Positions 18,189-29,000 of a stretch of DNA of 64,000 bases are shown here, one piece after another (the stretch's first letter is position 1; every line of letters begins with the position of its first letter). Location: positions 989,501 to 1,053,500 of the forward strand of contig NC_016791.1 of the NCBI RefSeq assembly GCF_000244875.1. The letters run 5' to 3'. The position numbers and the translations under genes are program-made. This DNA comes from Clostridium sp. BNL1100. GTDB taxonomy: Bacteria > Bacillota > Clostridia > Acetivibrionales > DSM-1351. The notes below the pieces were generated by a model that searched no databases, was not told where the DNA came from, and saw only the letters and a list, made by a program, of their open reading frames with translations.

Positions 18189-21100
18189 ATGGATCAGGAA
18201 AATCAAATGAGGTCAGGCTTAGAAATAGCCATAATTGGAATAACAGCACGTTTTCCCGGCGCTGACAATACAGAAGAATTTTTCGAAAATCTTAAAAATG
18301 GTATTGAGTCCATTGAAATACTAACAGATAAAGAATTAGAGGAGTTAAAAGTAAGTCAGGAGCTTATAAATGACCCAAACTATGTAAAAGTACGAGCTAG
18401 TATGAGAAAACCTGAATACTTTGACTCAGAATTCTTTGGATATACACCTGAAGAAGCAAAAATTATGGATCCTCAAATGCGTCTTCTGCACGAATGTGCG
18501 TGGGATTCGTTGGAGAATGCAGGCTATAACCCTGAGCAGTATAATGGCACCATTGGACTTTTTGTAGGAGGTACACCAAATCCTCTTTGGGAATCCCACA
18601 CAATATTAGCAGGCGAACAAGGAATATGGAATGATTTTAATTCAGGGAAATCCTTGGATGCCTTCTCAAAGACACTTTTACATGATAAGGACTTAATGAG
18701 TACAAGAATTGCTTATAAGTTAAACCTTAAAGGGCCTGTAATCACTGTGTTTACATCATGTTCAACTTCACTTGTTTCTGTTCATCTGGCGGCACAGTCA
18801 ATCCTGGGAGGAGAATGTGATATAGCAATAGCCGGTGGGGTTTCAGTGTATTTCCCCAAAAGAAAGGGCTACCTTTATCAGGACGGGATGATAGTATCAC
18901 CGGATGGTCACTGCCGTTCATTTTCAGGAGAAGCCGGTGGGGCGGTATTTGGTGACGGTATTGGCTTAGTAATCCTTAAAAGACTTGAAAATGCTATTGA
19001 GGATGGAGATACCATTCACGCAATAATTAAAGGTTCTGCTATAAATAATGATGGTAATGACAAGATTGGGTATACCGCCCCCGGTATTGAAGGACAGTCG
19101 CTTGTAATACAACTTGCCCAGCAGATGGCAGAAGTTGAGCCTGAAAGCATAGGATACATAGAGGGTCACGGAAGTGCCACAAAGCTTGGTGATTCTATTG
19201 AAATAGAAGCAATGAAAAATGCATTTAAAAATATTGATAAGAGAAACAGAATAGCTATCGGTTCTGTTAAGACTAATATAGGACATTTAAACAGTGCTTC
19301 AGGTATAGCAGGACTCATTAAAACTGTACTCTCATTGAAGCACAAAATGTTGTTCCCGTCGTTACACACGGGTGAACCAAATCCTGATCTGGAGAACAGT
19401 CCATTTTATATAAATGACAAGCTCAAAGGTTTTGAAAGAGGTGATTACCCATTAAGGGCCGGAGTAAGCTCCTTTGGAGTAGGTGGTACCAATTTACACA
19501 TTATTCTTGAAGAACCTCCTGAAGAGGTATTTGAAAGCTTCGAGTCCGATATGCCACAATTATTGGTATTATCAGCAAAAACCGAGTCTGCACTTCAAAC
19601 TCAAACCCGTAATCTGTTAGACTTTATCAGGGATAATCCGGATGAAAATCTGTCAGACATAGCCTATACTCTAAAGGTTGGACGAAAACCCTTTCAAAAT
19701 AGAAAAATGCTTATTTGCTCAGATTTGAAAGATGCAATTAATGTTCTTGAAGGGGATGTTTCCGGAGAAAGCCATATAAATATTGTAAAGGCTAACGACA
19801 GGAGCATTAATATTGTTTTCATGTTTTCTGGTCAGGGTGCTCAATACATTAATATGGGAATAGAACTTTATAGATATAATTCCTTCTTTAGACAACAAAT
19901 AGACAAGTGCTTCGATATACTGAAATTGCAAAGTGGAAGCGATTTGAAAGAAATATTGTATCCCCGCGATAATATTTTATCTGCAGTGAATAAGCTGCAT
20001 GAAACTGAATTTTTACAACCGGTACTGTTTATTTTTGAGTATGCTTTGGCGAGGCTTTTAATAAGTTGGGGGATAAAGCCCAGTATGTTGATTGGCTATA
20101 GTTTGGGAGAAATTACGGCAGCATGTATAGCAAAGGTATTTACACTTGAAGATGCGATAAAGTTGGTTACGTTAAGGGGTAAACTCATTAGCAAAACGTG
20201 TAAAGGCATGATGCTGAGTGTTCCTTTACCAAAAGAAGAGATTTTGCCTTTTATGGATTCAGAGCTGTCATTGGCTATAGATAATGGCCTTTCCTGTGTT
20301 ATTTCCGGCAAAACTGAAAAAATCGAGGCCCTCAGTAAAGAATTGGCAAACAGACGCATAATCTGTATGCCGTTAAAGAGCACACATGCGGCACATTCAC
20401 ATCTGTTGGATTGCATATTGGATGAATATATGGAAGGGCTTAAGGAGATTGTTTTCTCGCCTCCGGTATACCCTTTAATTTCAAATGTGACAGGCAGATT
20501 GGTTGAAAATAATGAGGTATTGGAACCGGCGTACTGGGTAAGACAAATAAGAGAGACTGTAAATTTTTCGGATGGAATCAAGGAGATATTAAAAGAGCAA
20601 AACTGTGTATTCATGGAAATCGGCCCCGGACGTGATTTAGCCTTATTGGTTCATTCTCTTATTACAAACGGCAAAAAAGAAATTAACGGAGTTACAGTTA
20701 CTGATATTATTAAAACCGAAAATAGTGAAATATCAGATATTTTCTTTGTTTTAAACAGGATTGGCAGACTATGGCTCAGGGGTATTAATATTAACTGGAA
20801 TAACTTTTACAGGGACGAAAAGAGAAGGCGTATACCTTTGCCGACATATCCCTTCGAAAGCCAACCGTATTGGCCTGATAATGAGTATAAACAGGTTTCA
20901 AACAGTGAAATAGCAGGCGCTACGGATATATATAAAGAGCCTTCATTGAACGATTGGTTCTATGTACCTTCATGGAAAAATGTACCTCTAATCGAGAATG
21001 ACAGGAGTAATAAGAACGAACCTGTCGTTTTATTATTTCATACTTCCAAGTACAGTCTGGAGTCAAGAATTTCGGAAGTGTTCCATGAGAAGAATTGTAA

Positions 21101-24100
21101 AGTAATAGAGGTTACACTTGGCGAAGTTTATAAAAAAATTGACCCTTGCTCTTATATACTGAATCCTTTTGATTCTGACAGCTACGATTGTCTGTTCAGA
21201 GAACTAAAGGAGGACAAAATAAACCCGGACACAATTATACATATGTGGTCTTTGGAAAGTAACACAACACATGAAGAGGACTTAAAGAAGAGGTTTGACA
21301 GTGCGCAGAGAACCGGGTTATACAGTTTGCTGAATATTGTAAAAGGGGCAGACAAATATAACCGAAGCAACAAAACCAACATATATATAATTACCTCCAA
21401 CCTTCATGAAATCACCGGATTGGAGAGTATAGAACCGGAAAATTCAACACTTATTTCTACAGCAAAAGTTATTTCTCAGGAATATTTGAACATTGGCTGT
21501 GCATGTATAGACGTTGAGTATGAAAGCTTAAATAACAAATCAACAGATTTTATTGCAAAGCAGTTAGTAAATGAAATAAATGCTCCCATAGGAGAAAGAG
21601 TAATAGCATACAGAGGAAAACGCCGATGGGTACAATATTTTGAACAGCTGAATTTAAAGGAATACAGCGGAATAAACAAATATTTGAAATCTAAAGGAGT
21701 TTACCTTATAACAGGAGGACTTGGTGATCTTGGATTTAATCTGGCAAAATATCTGATTACCTCTTATAATGCGAAGGTTGCCATAATAGGCAAAACTCTG
21801 ATTCCTGAAAGAGATGAATGGGACAAATATATTGTTGAGAGTAATGAATTGGCTGGTAAAATAAAAAAATTAAAGGTACTTGAAGATTTTGGAGGTACGA
21901 TACTTTATTATTCACAGGACATTTCAGATTACGATAAGGTACTGGAAATAGTAAAGGATATTGAGAAAAAAACCGGTGAGATTAACGGTGTAATCCATAC
22001 AGCAGGTGTTGTAGGGAAAAATGCAAAGGCTGCAAAAGAAATGGAAGAAGAGGATTTTGAAACCCAGTTCAGAAGCAAAGTCTATGGACTCATGGTAATA
22101 GATAAAATTTTTAGAAATAAAAATCTGGATTTATGCCTTTTAACTTCATCACTTTCCAGTATATTGGGAGGTCTTGGTGATACGGCTTATGCAGCAGCAA
22201 ATATTTATATGGATTATTTTGCTCAGATGCATAGAAGTATGGGAAAACTCAATTGGATAAGTGTCAACTGGGAGACCTGGCTATTTGAAAAGGAAGAGAA
22301 GGCTAGTACTACAAACCTTGGTATTAATAGAATAGCATATGCAATGAACCTTGAAGAAGGGATAGCCTCTTTTGAAAAGCTTATGTCTTTGCAATGTGCC
22401 AACCAAATAATAATTTCATCAGGCAGTATCCAGAAGAGAAGCAGTAAATGGCTTCATTTGGATACAATACCTGAGGTTATTGACGACAGTGTACAGAATA
22501 AAATTATAAAATCCCGGCCTGACTTGCTATCGGATTATGTAGAACCACGGAATCAAAAGGAAAGATTGTTAGCCCAAAGTTGGCAGGATTTCTTCGGTAT
22601 AGATAAAATCGGGGTCAGGGATGATTTCTTTGAACTTGGAGGGGATTCACTAAAAGCTATTAGCATGATTGCAAAAACCCGAAAAGAAACCGGTACACAA
22701 ATTTCAATAGGGGAGTTCTTCCACAAACCGACCATTGAGGCAATGGCAAAGTTGATTGAAGATACAAGCCACGGTTATGAGCCGGTTATAAAAGCTGCAC
22801 CCGTAAACGATTATTATAAAACATCCTCAGCACAAAAGAGAATTTATATATTAAATCAACTGAATCTTAATTCAACAGCATACAATGAGCCAATAATAGC
22901 TGTGCTGGAAGGTTCACTGGATAAGGAAAAATTAGAGGGAGTATTTAAAAAGTTAATATTAAAAAATGAAACACTGAGAACCGGTTTTGTTTTTAGAGAA
23001 GGAGAATTATATCAAAAAGTATTTGAAGATTCAAAAATAGGAATTAGTTATTTCAATTCCCTTGAAGGGGATATTGAAAAAATAATATCGGAGTTTATAC
23101 AACCCTTTGATTTGAGTAAACCACCCTTATTAAGAATAGGATTAATAGAAATAAACAGCAATAAACATATTTTGATTATAGACATTCATCATATAATCAC
23201 AGACGGTGTATCAGAAGGTATTCTCATAAATCAAATAATGGATTTATACGCAGACAGAGTAGTTAAGGATTTGCAGATTCAATACAAGGATTACTCTGAA
23301 TGGCAAAGTCAGCTTCAGGGAAAAGAAGAATTATTGAATCAGGAGAAATACTGGCTGGAAACGTTTAAAAAAGAAGCTCCTGTACTAAATCTCCCGGTTG
23401 ATTTTCAAAGGCCTTATTTGAAAAAATATGAAGGCGATGTACACAGTTTTACAATTACGAGACAAGAGATAGATGGATTGGCTGAGCTGTGCAGAAATGA
23501 AAATGCTACATTATATATGTTTTTTATGTCTGCATTCATTATTCTTATGAACAAATTAAGCGGCAGCACTGATATTGTTGTAGGTACCGCTGTTTCAGGC
23601 AGAAAATATGACGAACTGAAAGATATTATCGGGATGTTTGTAAATACTCTTCCTGTCAGAAATTTCCCTGAGAAAGAAAAGAAATATAATGATTTCCTGA
23701 AAGAGGTCAGGGAGAATATAATAAATACTTTTAACAATCAGGATTATCAATTTGAAGACCTTATTGATAAATTGGCAATTACAAGGGATAAGAGCAGGAA
23801 CCCTCTCTTTGACATAATGTTTGTATGGCAGAATTATTCAATATCTGAGACAAGTATTCCGGGATTGGTCTTTAAACCATACACATTTAAAAAGCCAGTC
23901 TCCAAATTTGATTTAAGCCTTATAGGATTTGAAAAAGATAACGGAGACATAACATTCAATATAGAATATTCCACAAACCTTTTTAAGGCTGATACAATCA
24001 AGCGGTTCAGTGACGGTTTCAGAAAAATTATAAAAACCATATTACAAAAGCCGGACACACACATAAAAAATATAGACATACTTTCAGATAATGAAAGACA

Positions 24101-26006
24101 AAAAGTGCTTGAAAAGTTTAACGATACATACACAGAGTATGATTTCAGCAAATCTCTAAGCTTTTACCTTGAGAAAAATGCACTTGCCAAGGAAAATAGG
24201 GCGGCAATTTTATGTGATGATTGTCAGATGTCCTATAAAGAATTTAATGAAAAGGTCAATCAATTAGCAAATCTATTGATACAAAAAGGTGTCAGTGCAA
24301 ACGATATGGTTGGCGTAATAATTAAACGCAGTATTGATATGCTGATAGCAATCTGGGGAGTTATAAAGGCCGGTGGAGCTTATTTGCCCATTGATCCAAA
24401 ATCTCCTGTAGACAGAATAACCTTTATGCTTAATGATTGCAGTTCAAAAATTGTTATTACAAACATAGAAAATATAATCGGTTCCGGTTACGATGGAGAG
24501 ATTATTAATATTAATAACCCGGAATTAAAGGAAATAAGTACAAAGAATCCATATACTGAAATTAAGCCGGAAGATGCGGCATATGTCATATACACTTCAG
24601 GTTCTACCGGATTGCCAAAAGGTGTGGTAATCCGGCATGTAAGTCTTTTGAACAGACTTTTATGGATGAAAGATATCTGTAATATAACTGAACAAGATAC
24701 CATATTGCAAAAAACCACGTACACCTTTGATGTATCTGTTTGGGAGATTATTCTGCCTTTTGTACTTGGTGCAAAAATATATCTGGCAAAACCGGGTGGA
24801 GAAAAAGAGCCTGATTACCTTCTTAATCTTATTAACAATAAAGGGATTACAGTTACACACTTTGTTCCGTCTATGCTTTCAGCTTTCCTTTCAGTGGTTC
24901 CTGAAGGCATGGTAATAAGTAAATTACGTAAATGTATTTGCAGCGGAGAGGCGCTGACCCTAAATCATAAAGACCTGTTCTACAGAAAATTTAATGATGA
25001 AACTGAATTGATTAATTTATACGGGCCTACAGAAGCAGCAATTGATGTAACTTACTGCAAAATATCAAAGGAAAGTGAAAAAATCCCCATAGGGAAACCT
25101 GTTCCCAACACTAAAATATATATTTTAGATGAAGACAAAAAGCCTGCTCCTGTTGGTGTGAACGGAGAAATATACATTTCAGGTAATCAGGTAGGAAAAG
25201 GATACATCAACAATCCTGAGCTTACGGCAAGATGCTTCCTCGACGACCCGTTTAACATCGGTCTGAGAATGTATAAAACAGGAGATATAGGAAGGTGGCT
25301 GGAGGACGGAAATATAGAATATATAGGTCGTAATGACGATCAGATAAAAATCAGGGGATTCCGTATAGAACTTGGAGAAATAGAAAGCAGGCTTATAAGA
25401 CATCCGAATATAAATGAAGCCGTTGTTATAGTAAACCGGAATAATGAAAATGCAAACCTGACTGCTTATGTTAAATATAATGAGCTTGTAAAAAGTGAGG
25501 AACTCAAGAGCTTTTTACTTAAAAGCTTACCGGATTATATGATTCCTGCAAAGTTTTACAGTGTTGATGAATTTCCGCTAACCTCCAGCGGTAAAATAGA
25601 CAAAAAAGTCCTCCATAACTATGGCCGGGAATTAGAGGGCAAAACCAGTTGCATAGCACCTGAAAGTGAAATGGAAATGCGTATAATGCAGATATGGGAA
25701 GATATGCTTTGTGTAAAAAATATTAGTACGGATGCTAATTTCTTTGATGTGGGAGGCAATTCACTAAGCTTAATCCAATTGGGAATAAAGATTAAAGAAG
25801 AGCTGAACATCGAAATACCGGTAGAAGTTCTTTTCCAGTATACTACGGTTCAAAGTTTAGCTCGTTATCTGACTGATGAAAAGCCGGTAATTACTAACCC
25901 GATAGAGGATAAGGAATTAATTAATTCTATTGAAAAAGGCAAAAGAAGAATGAGGGATAAAAAGAACAAACTGAAAGATGAATTTGAGAATAACTCAGAC
26001 TGTTAG
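18189..26006 (+). CDS. PKS-NRPS hybrid: KS-AT-KR-ACP-C-A(Ser)-PCP
   Basis: 2605 residues. KS about 10-440 (Cys191, H-G-S-A-T, N-I-G-H). AT about 545-850 with intact G-Y-S-L-G-E (Ser638) and H-A-A-H-S near 733, close to the malonyl-type HAFH but not identical. KR about 1170-1420 (GGLGDLG, T-A-Y-A-A-A-N). ACP Ser1487. C about 1535-1975 (HHIITDG near 1666, of the L-donor sequence type SSAQKR). A about 1990-2490, code D-V-W-H-I-S-L-I-D-K, serine. PCP Ser2525. It ends in a charged tail (KGKRRMRDKKNKLKDE), a likely docking segment. It starts 43 bp after the preceding gene with GGTGGAG as ribosome site. Predicted step: one reduced ketide, then serine. Confidence 0.95.
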   Translation: MDQENQMRSGLEIAIIGITARFPGADNTEEFFENLKNGIESIEILTDKELEELKVSQELINDPNYVKVRASMRKPEYFDSEFFGYTPEEAKIMDPQMRLLHECAWDSLENAGYNPEQYNGTIGLFVGGTPNPLWESHTILAGEQGIWNDFNSGKSLDAFSKTLLHDKDLMSTRIAYKLNLKGPVITVFTSCSTSLVSVHLAAQSILGGECDIAIAGGVSVYFPKRKGYLYQDGMIVSPDGHCRSFSGEAGGAVFGDGIGLVILKRLENAIEDGDTIHAIIKGSAINNDGNDKIGYTAPGIEGQSLVIQLAQQMAEVEPESIGYIEGHGSATKLGDSIEIEAMKNAFKNIDKRNRIAIGSVKTNIGHLNSASGIAGLIKTVLSLKHKMLFPSLHTGEPNPDLENSPFYINDKLKGFERGDYPLRAGVSSFGVGGTNLHIILEEPPEEVFESFESDMPQLLVLSAKTESALQTQTRNLLDFIRDNPDENLSDIAYTLKVGRKPFQNRKMLICSDLKDAINVLEGDVSGESHINIVKANDRSINIVFMFSGQGAQYINMGIELYRYNSFFRQQIDKCFDILKLQSGSDLKEILYPRDNILSAVNKLHETEFLQPVLFIFEYALARLLISWGIKPSMLIGYSLGEITAACIAKVFTLEDAIKLVTLRGKLISKTCKGMMLSVPLPKEEILPFMDSELSLAIDNGLSCVISGKTEKIEALSKELANRRIICMPLKSTHAAHSHLLDCILDEYMEGLKEIVFSPPVYPLISNVTGRLVENNEVLEPAYWVRQIRETVNFSDGIKEILKEQNCVFMEIGPGRDLALLVHSLITNGKKEINGVTVTDIIKTENSEISDIFFVLNRIGRLWLRGININWNNFYRDEKRRRIPLPTYPFESQPYWPDNEYKQVSNSEIAGATDIYKEPSLNDWFYVPSWKNVPLIENDRSNKNEPVVLLFHTSKYSLESRISEVFHEKNCKVIEVTLGEVYKKIDPCSYILNPFDSDSYDCLFRELKEDKINPDTIIHMWSLESNTTHEEDLKKRFDSAQRTGLYSLLNIVKGADKYNRSNKTNIYIITSNLHEITGLESIEPENSTLISTAKVISQEYLNIGCACIDVEYESLNNKSTDFIAKQLVNEINAPIGERVIAYRGKRRWVQYFEQLNLKEYSGINKYLKSKGVYLITGGLGDLGFNLAKYLITSYNAKVAIIGKTLIPERDEWDKYIVESNELAGKIKKLKVLEDFGGTILYYSQDISDYDKVLEIVKDIEKKTGEINGVIHTAGVVGKNAKAAKEMEEEDFETQFRSKVYGLMVIDKIFRNKNLDLCLLTSSLSSILGGLGDTAYAAANIYMDYFAQMHRSMGKLNWISVNWETWLFEKEEKASTTNLGINRIAYAMNLEEGIASFEKLMSLQCANQIIISSGSIQKRSSKWLHLDTIPEVIDDSVQNKIIKSRPDLLSDYVEPRNQKERLLAQSWQDFFGIDKIGVRDDFFELGGDSLKAISMIAKTRKETGTQISIGEFFHKPTIEAMAKLIEDTSHGYEPVIKAAPVNDYYKTSSAQKRIYILNQLNLNSTAYNEPIIAVLEGSLDKEKLEGVFKKLILKNETLRTGFVFREGELYQKVFEDSKIGISYFNSLEGDIEKIISEFIQPFDLSKPPLLRIGLIEINSNKHILIIDIHHIITDGVSEGILINQIMDLYADRVVKDLQIQYKDYSEWQSQLQGKEELLNQEKYWLETFKKEAPVLNLPVDFQRPYLKKYEGDVHSFTITRQEIDGLAELCRNENATLYMFFMSAFIILMNKLSGSTDIVVGTAVSGRKYDELKDIIGMFVNTLPVRNFPEKEKKYNDFLKEVRENIINTFNNQDYQFEDLIDKLAITRDKSRNPLFDIMFVWQNYSISETSIPGLVFKPYTFKKPVSKFDLSLIGFEKDNGDITFNIEYSTNLFKADTIKRFSDGFRKIIKTILQKPDTHIKNIDILSDNERQKVLEKFNDTYTEYDFSKSLSFYLEKNALAKENRAAILCDDCQMSYKEFNEKVNQLANLLIQKGVSANDMVGVIIKRSIDMLIAIWGVIKAGGAYLPIDPKSPVDRITFMLNDCSSKIVITNIENIIGSGYDGEIININNPELKEISTKNPYTEIKPEDAAYVIYTSGSTGLPKGVVIRHVSLLNRLLWMKDICNITEQDTILQKTTYTFDVSVWEIILPFVLGAKIYLAKPGGEKEPDYLLNLINNKGITVTHFVPSMLSAFLSVVPEGMVISKLRKCICSGEALTLNHKDLFYRKFNDETELINLYGPTEAAIDVTYCKISKESEKIPIGKPVPNTKIYILDEDKKPAPVGVNGEIYISGNQVGKGYINNPELTARCFLDDPFNIGLRMYKTGDIGRWLEDGNIEYIGRNDDQIKIRGFRIELGEIESRLIRHPNINEAVVIVNRNNENANLTAYVKYNELVKSEELKSFLLKSLPDYMIPAKFYSVDEFPLTSSGKIDKKVLHNYGRELEGKTSCIAPESEMEMRIMQIWEDMLCVKNISTDANFFDVGGNSLSLIQLGIKIKEELNIEIPVEVLFQYTTVQSLARYLTDEKPVITNPIEDKELINSIEKGKRRMRDKKNKLKDEFENNSDC

Positions 26007-26025
26007 GAATATTAGGAGATAGAAT

Positions 26026-29000
26026 ATGAACAAGGTTGAATATTCAGGAAATGAAATAGCTGTTATAGGTATGAGTGGAAGATTTCCGAGAGCCGGTAAT
26101 ATATCTGAATTATGGGATAATTTAAAGGCCGGAAAAGAATGTATAACTTTTTTCAGCCAAGAAGAATTATTATCAGCGGGAATAGATATTCACGAAATAG
26201 AAAACCCAAATTATATCAAAGCCCATGGACATCTGGAAGAAGCAGAAAAGTTCGATAATGATTTTTTTGGTTACAGCAATATTGAAGCTTTAGTGATGGA
26301 TCCACAAATTCGAATACTGCATGAGGTTGTGTGGGAAGCTCTTGAAGACGCAGGCTATAACCCGGAAACCTATAAAAAACCCATAGGGTTGTATGTGGGG
26401 GCCTCTGATAATTTGTACTGGCAGATTGTTTCGTCATTTTCAAAGGATGACAGCGTTTCAGAAGGGTTCGGGACTTTTTTGCTGAATAATAAGGATTTCA
26501 TAGCCACTCAAATTGCCTATAAACTAAACTTGAAAGGCCCGGTAATAGATTTATCAACGGCTTGTTCAACTTCTCTTGTAGGAATACATATGGCTTGTCA
26601 GGCCCTTTTGAGCGGTGAATGTGATATCGCTCTGGCAGGAGGAGTTACAATATCACTTCCCCTAAAAAAAGGCTATATGTACGAAAAGGATATGGTGCTG
26701 TCTTCTGATGGACATTGCAGGGCTTTTGATGAAGGAGGCTCCGGATTTGTGGAGGGTAGCGGAGTAGGTGTTGTTGCTCTGAAACTTCTGGAAGATGCTC
26801 TTAATGACGGGGACGATATATATGCGGTTATAAAGGGTTCTGCTATAAATAATGATGGAAACAGAAAAGTCGGGTATACGGCACCAAGCATAGAAGGTCA
26901 GGCAGAGGTCATAAGATTAGCCCACAGGGTTGCCGAGGTGGAGCCTTCAACCATATCATACATTGAAACCCATGGAACTGGTACCAGACTGGGAGATGTG
27001 GTTGAAATAGAGGCATTGAGACAGGCTTTTGGAAAACAGGAGAAAAATTACTGTGCTTTAGGTACTATCAAAAGCAGTGTAGGGCATCTTGATTTTGCAG
27101 CTGGTGTTGCAGGTTTTATTAAAACCGCTTTAATGTTAAAGCATAAGCTTATTCCGCCTGTTGTTAATTTTAACACACCTAATTCACAACTGAATTTAGA
27201 AAACAGTCCCTTTTATATTAATAAGGAATTGATTGATTGGAAAAAGGAAGATACACAGTTAAGGGCGGGAGTCAGTTCTTTCGGTATCGGCGGAACAAAT
27301 GCCCATATCGTGCTGGAGGAGGCTCCAAAAGCGTTAAACGAGCCTCAGCAGGAGGGACAGTGGAATGTGCTGGCACTTTCCGCCAGAAGTCTTCAGGCAC
27401 TAGACAGGATGACTGACAATCTGGCACATTATTTAGAGGCAAACCCGGATGTAAATCCTGCCGATGTAGCCTATACCTTACATACCGGCCGTAAACTGTT
27501 TAAATATCGCAGAACTCTTGTGTTCAGTGGAATAAATGATGCAATTGACGCTCTGAAAGCAAAAGACAATAGAAATATTAAGGCTTTCTTTTCAGAAAAG
27601 GACAAAAAATCTGTCATTTTCATGTTTGCCGGGCAAGGTTCTCAATACGTTAATATGGGCTTAGAATTGTATGAAAAAGAACCTGTATTCAGAATGGCAT
27701 TTGACAATTGTAGGGTAATTTTAAAAGGTCTTGTTAATTTTGATATAAAGGATGTTTTATACCCAGTTAAAGAAAAAGAACAGGAAGCACAACAGAAAAT
27801 AAACCAAACGGAATTAACTCAGCTTGTAATTTTTGTATTTGAATATTCCCTTACCAAACTTTTAATTCATTGGGGTATAAAGCCTGATGCAATGATTGGT
27901 TACAGCTTTGGTGAATATACCGCAGCTTTGATTTCAGGGGTATTTTCTCTAGAAGATGCTCTGGAATTAATTGTGGCACGCGGAAAGCTCATGAAATCAC
28001 TTAATACGGGAGCTATGTTAAGTGTACCCCTTACTGAAACAGAATTAGTGCCCTTGATAAATGAGTTCAATTTAATTAATAACAGCACTGCAGATTCTGA
28101 TACATTAAGGGTTTCTATTGCAATAATTAACGGTTTTTCCTGTATTGTATCAGGTTCTGCAGAATCAATAGACACATTTGATAAATATATGAAACAAAAA
28201 AGATATTTGTGCATGAAAGTACCTGTATCATATGCAATGCATTCCCAGGAATTAGCTCCAATAGTGGAAGAATTCAAAATAAAAGTTCAAAGTATAACCT
28301 TAAATAAACACTCAATTCCTTATATATCCGGCTTGACCGGAACTTGGATAACCGGGGAGCAGGCTACAGACCCGGAGTACTGGACAAGACATTTGATTCA
28401 ACCAATCAGGTTTTCAGACGGTATGGAAAAACTTCTTGAAGACTCTGATACTGTATTTGTTGAAGTAGGCCCCGGCCGGGATTTAAGTGTTCTGATGAAC
28501 AGATTTATTGAGAACGAACCGGAAAGGATTCTGAATACGGTACATGTTCAACATGACGGTAAATCTGACATTTATTTTCTGCTAAACAAGATAGCACAAT
28601 TATGGAGATGTGGTATAAAAATCAATTGGAAGAACTTCTATGGCGCAGAGAAAAGGCAGCATATAAATTTACCTACATATCCTTTTGAAGGTAAGAGATT
28701 CTGGATAGACAGTAATCCAAAAGATGTTTTCAGAAACGAAAAAACAATCTCATTATATAAAAAGGAAAACATTGCAGAATGGTTCTATGTACCTCAATGG
28801 GTTCGTTCCACACCCGGATACAACTGTAAGTCAAATAGCTCACAGTGGCTAATATTTAGGGATACTCTTGGAATTTCTGATGAAATAATTAAATACTTTA
28901 CAAAAAATGGGATTAATGTTGTTACAGTGACCATGGGAAAATCCTATGAAAGAGTTGATAAAAAAAGGTTCATAATCGACCCTACACAAAGCGGTGATTA

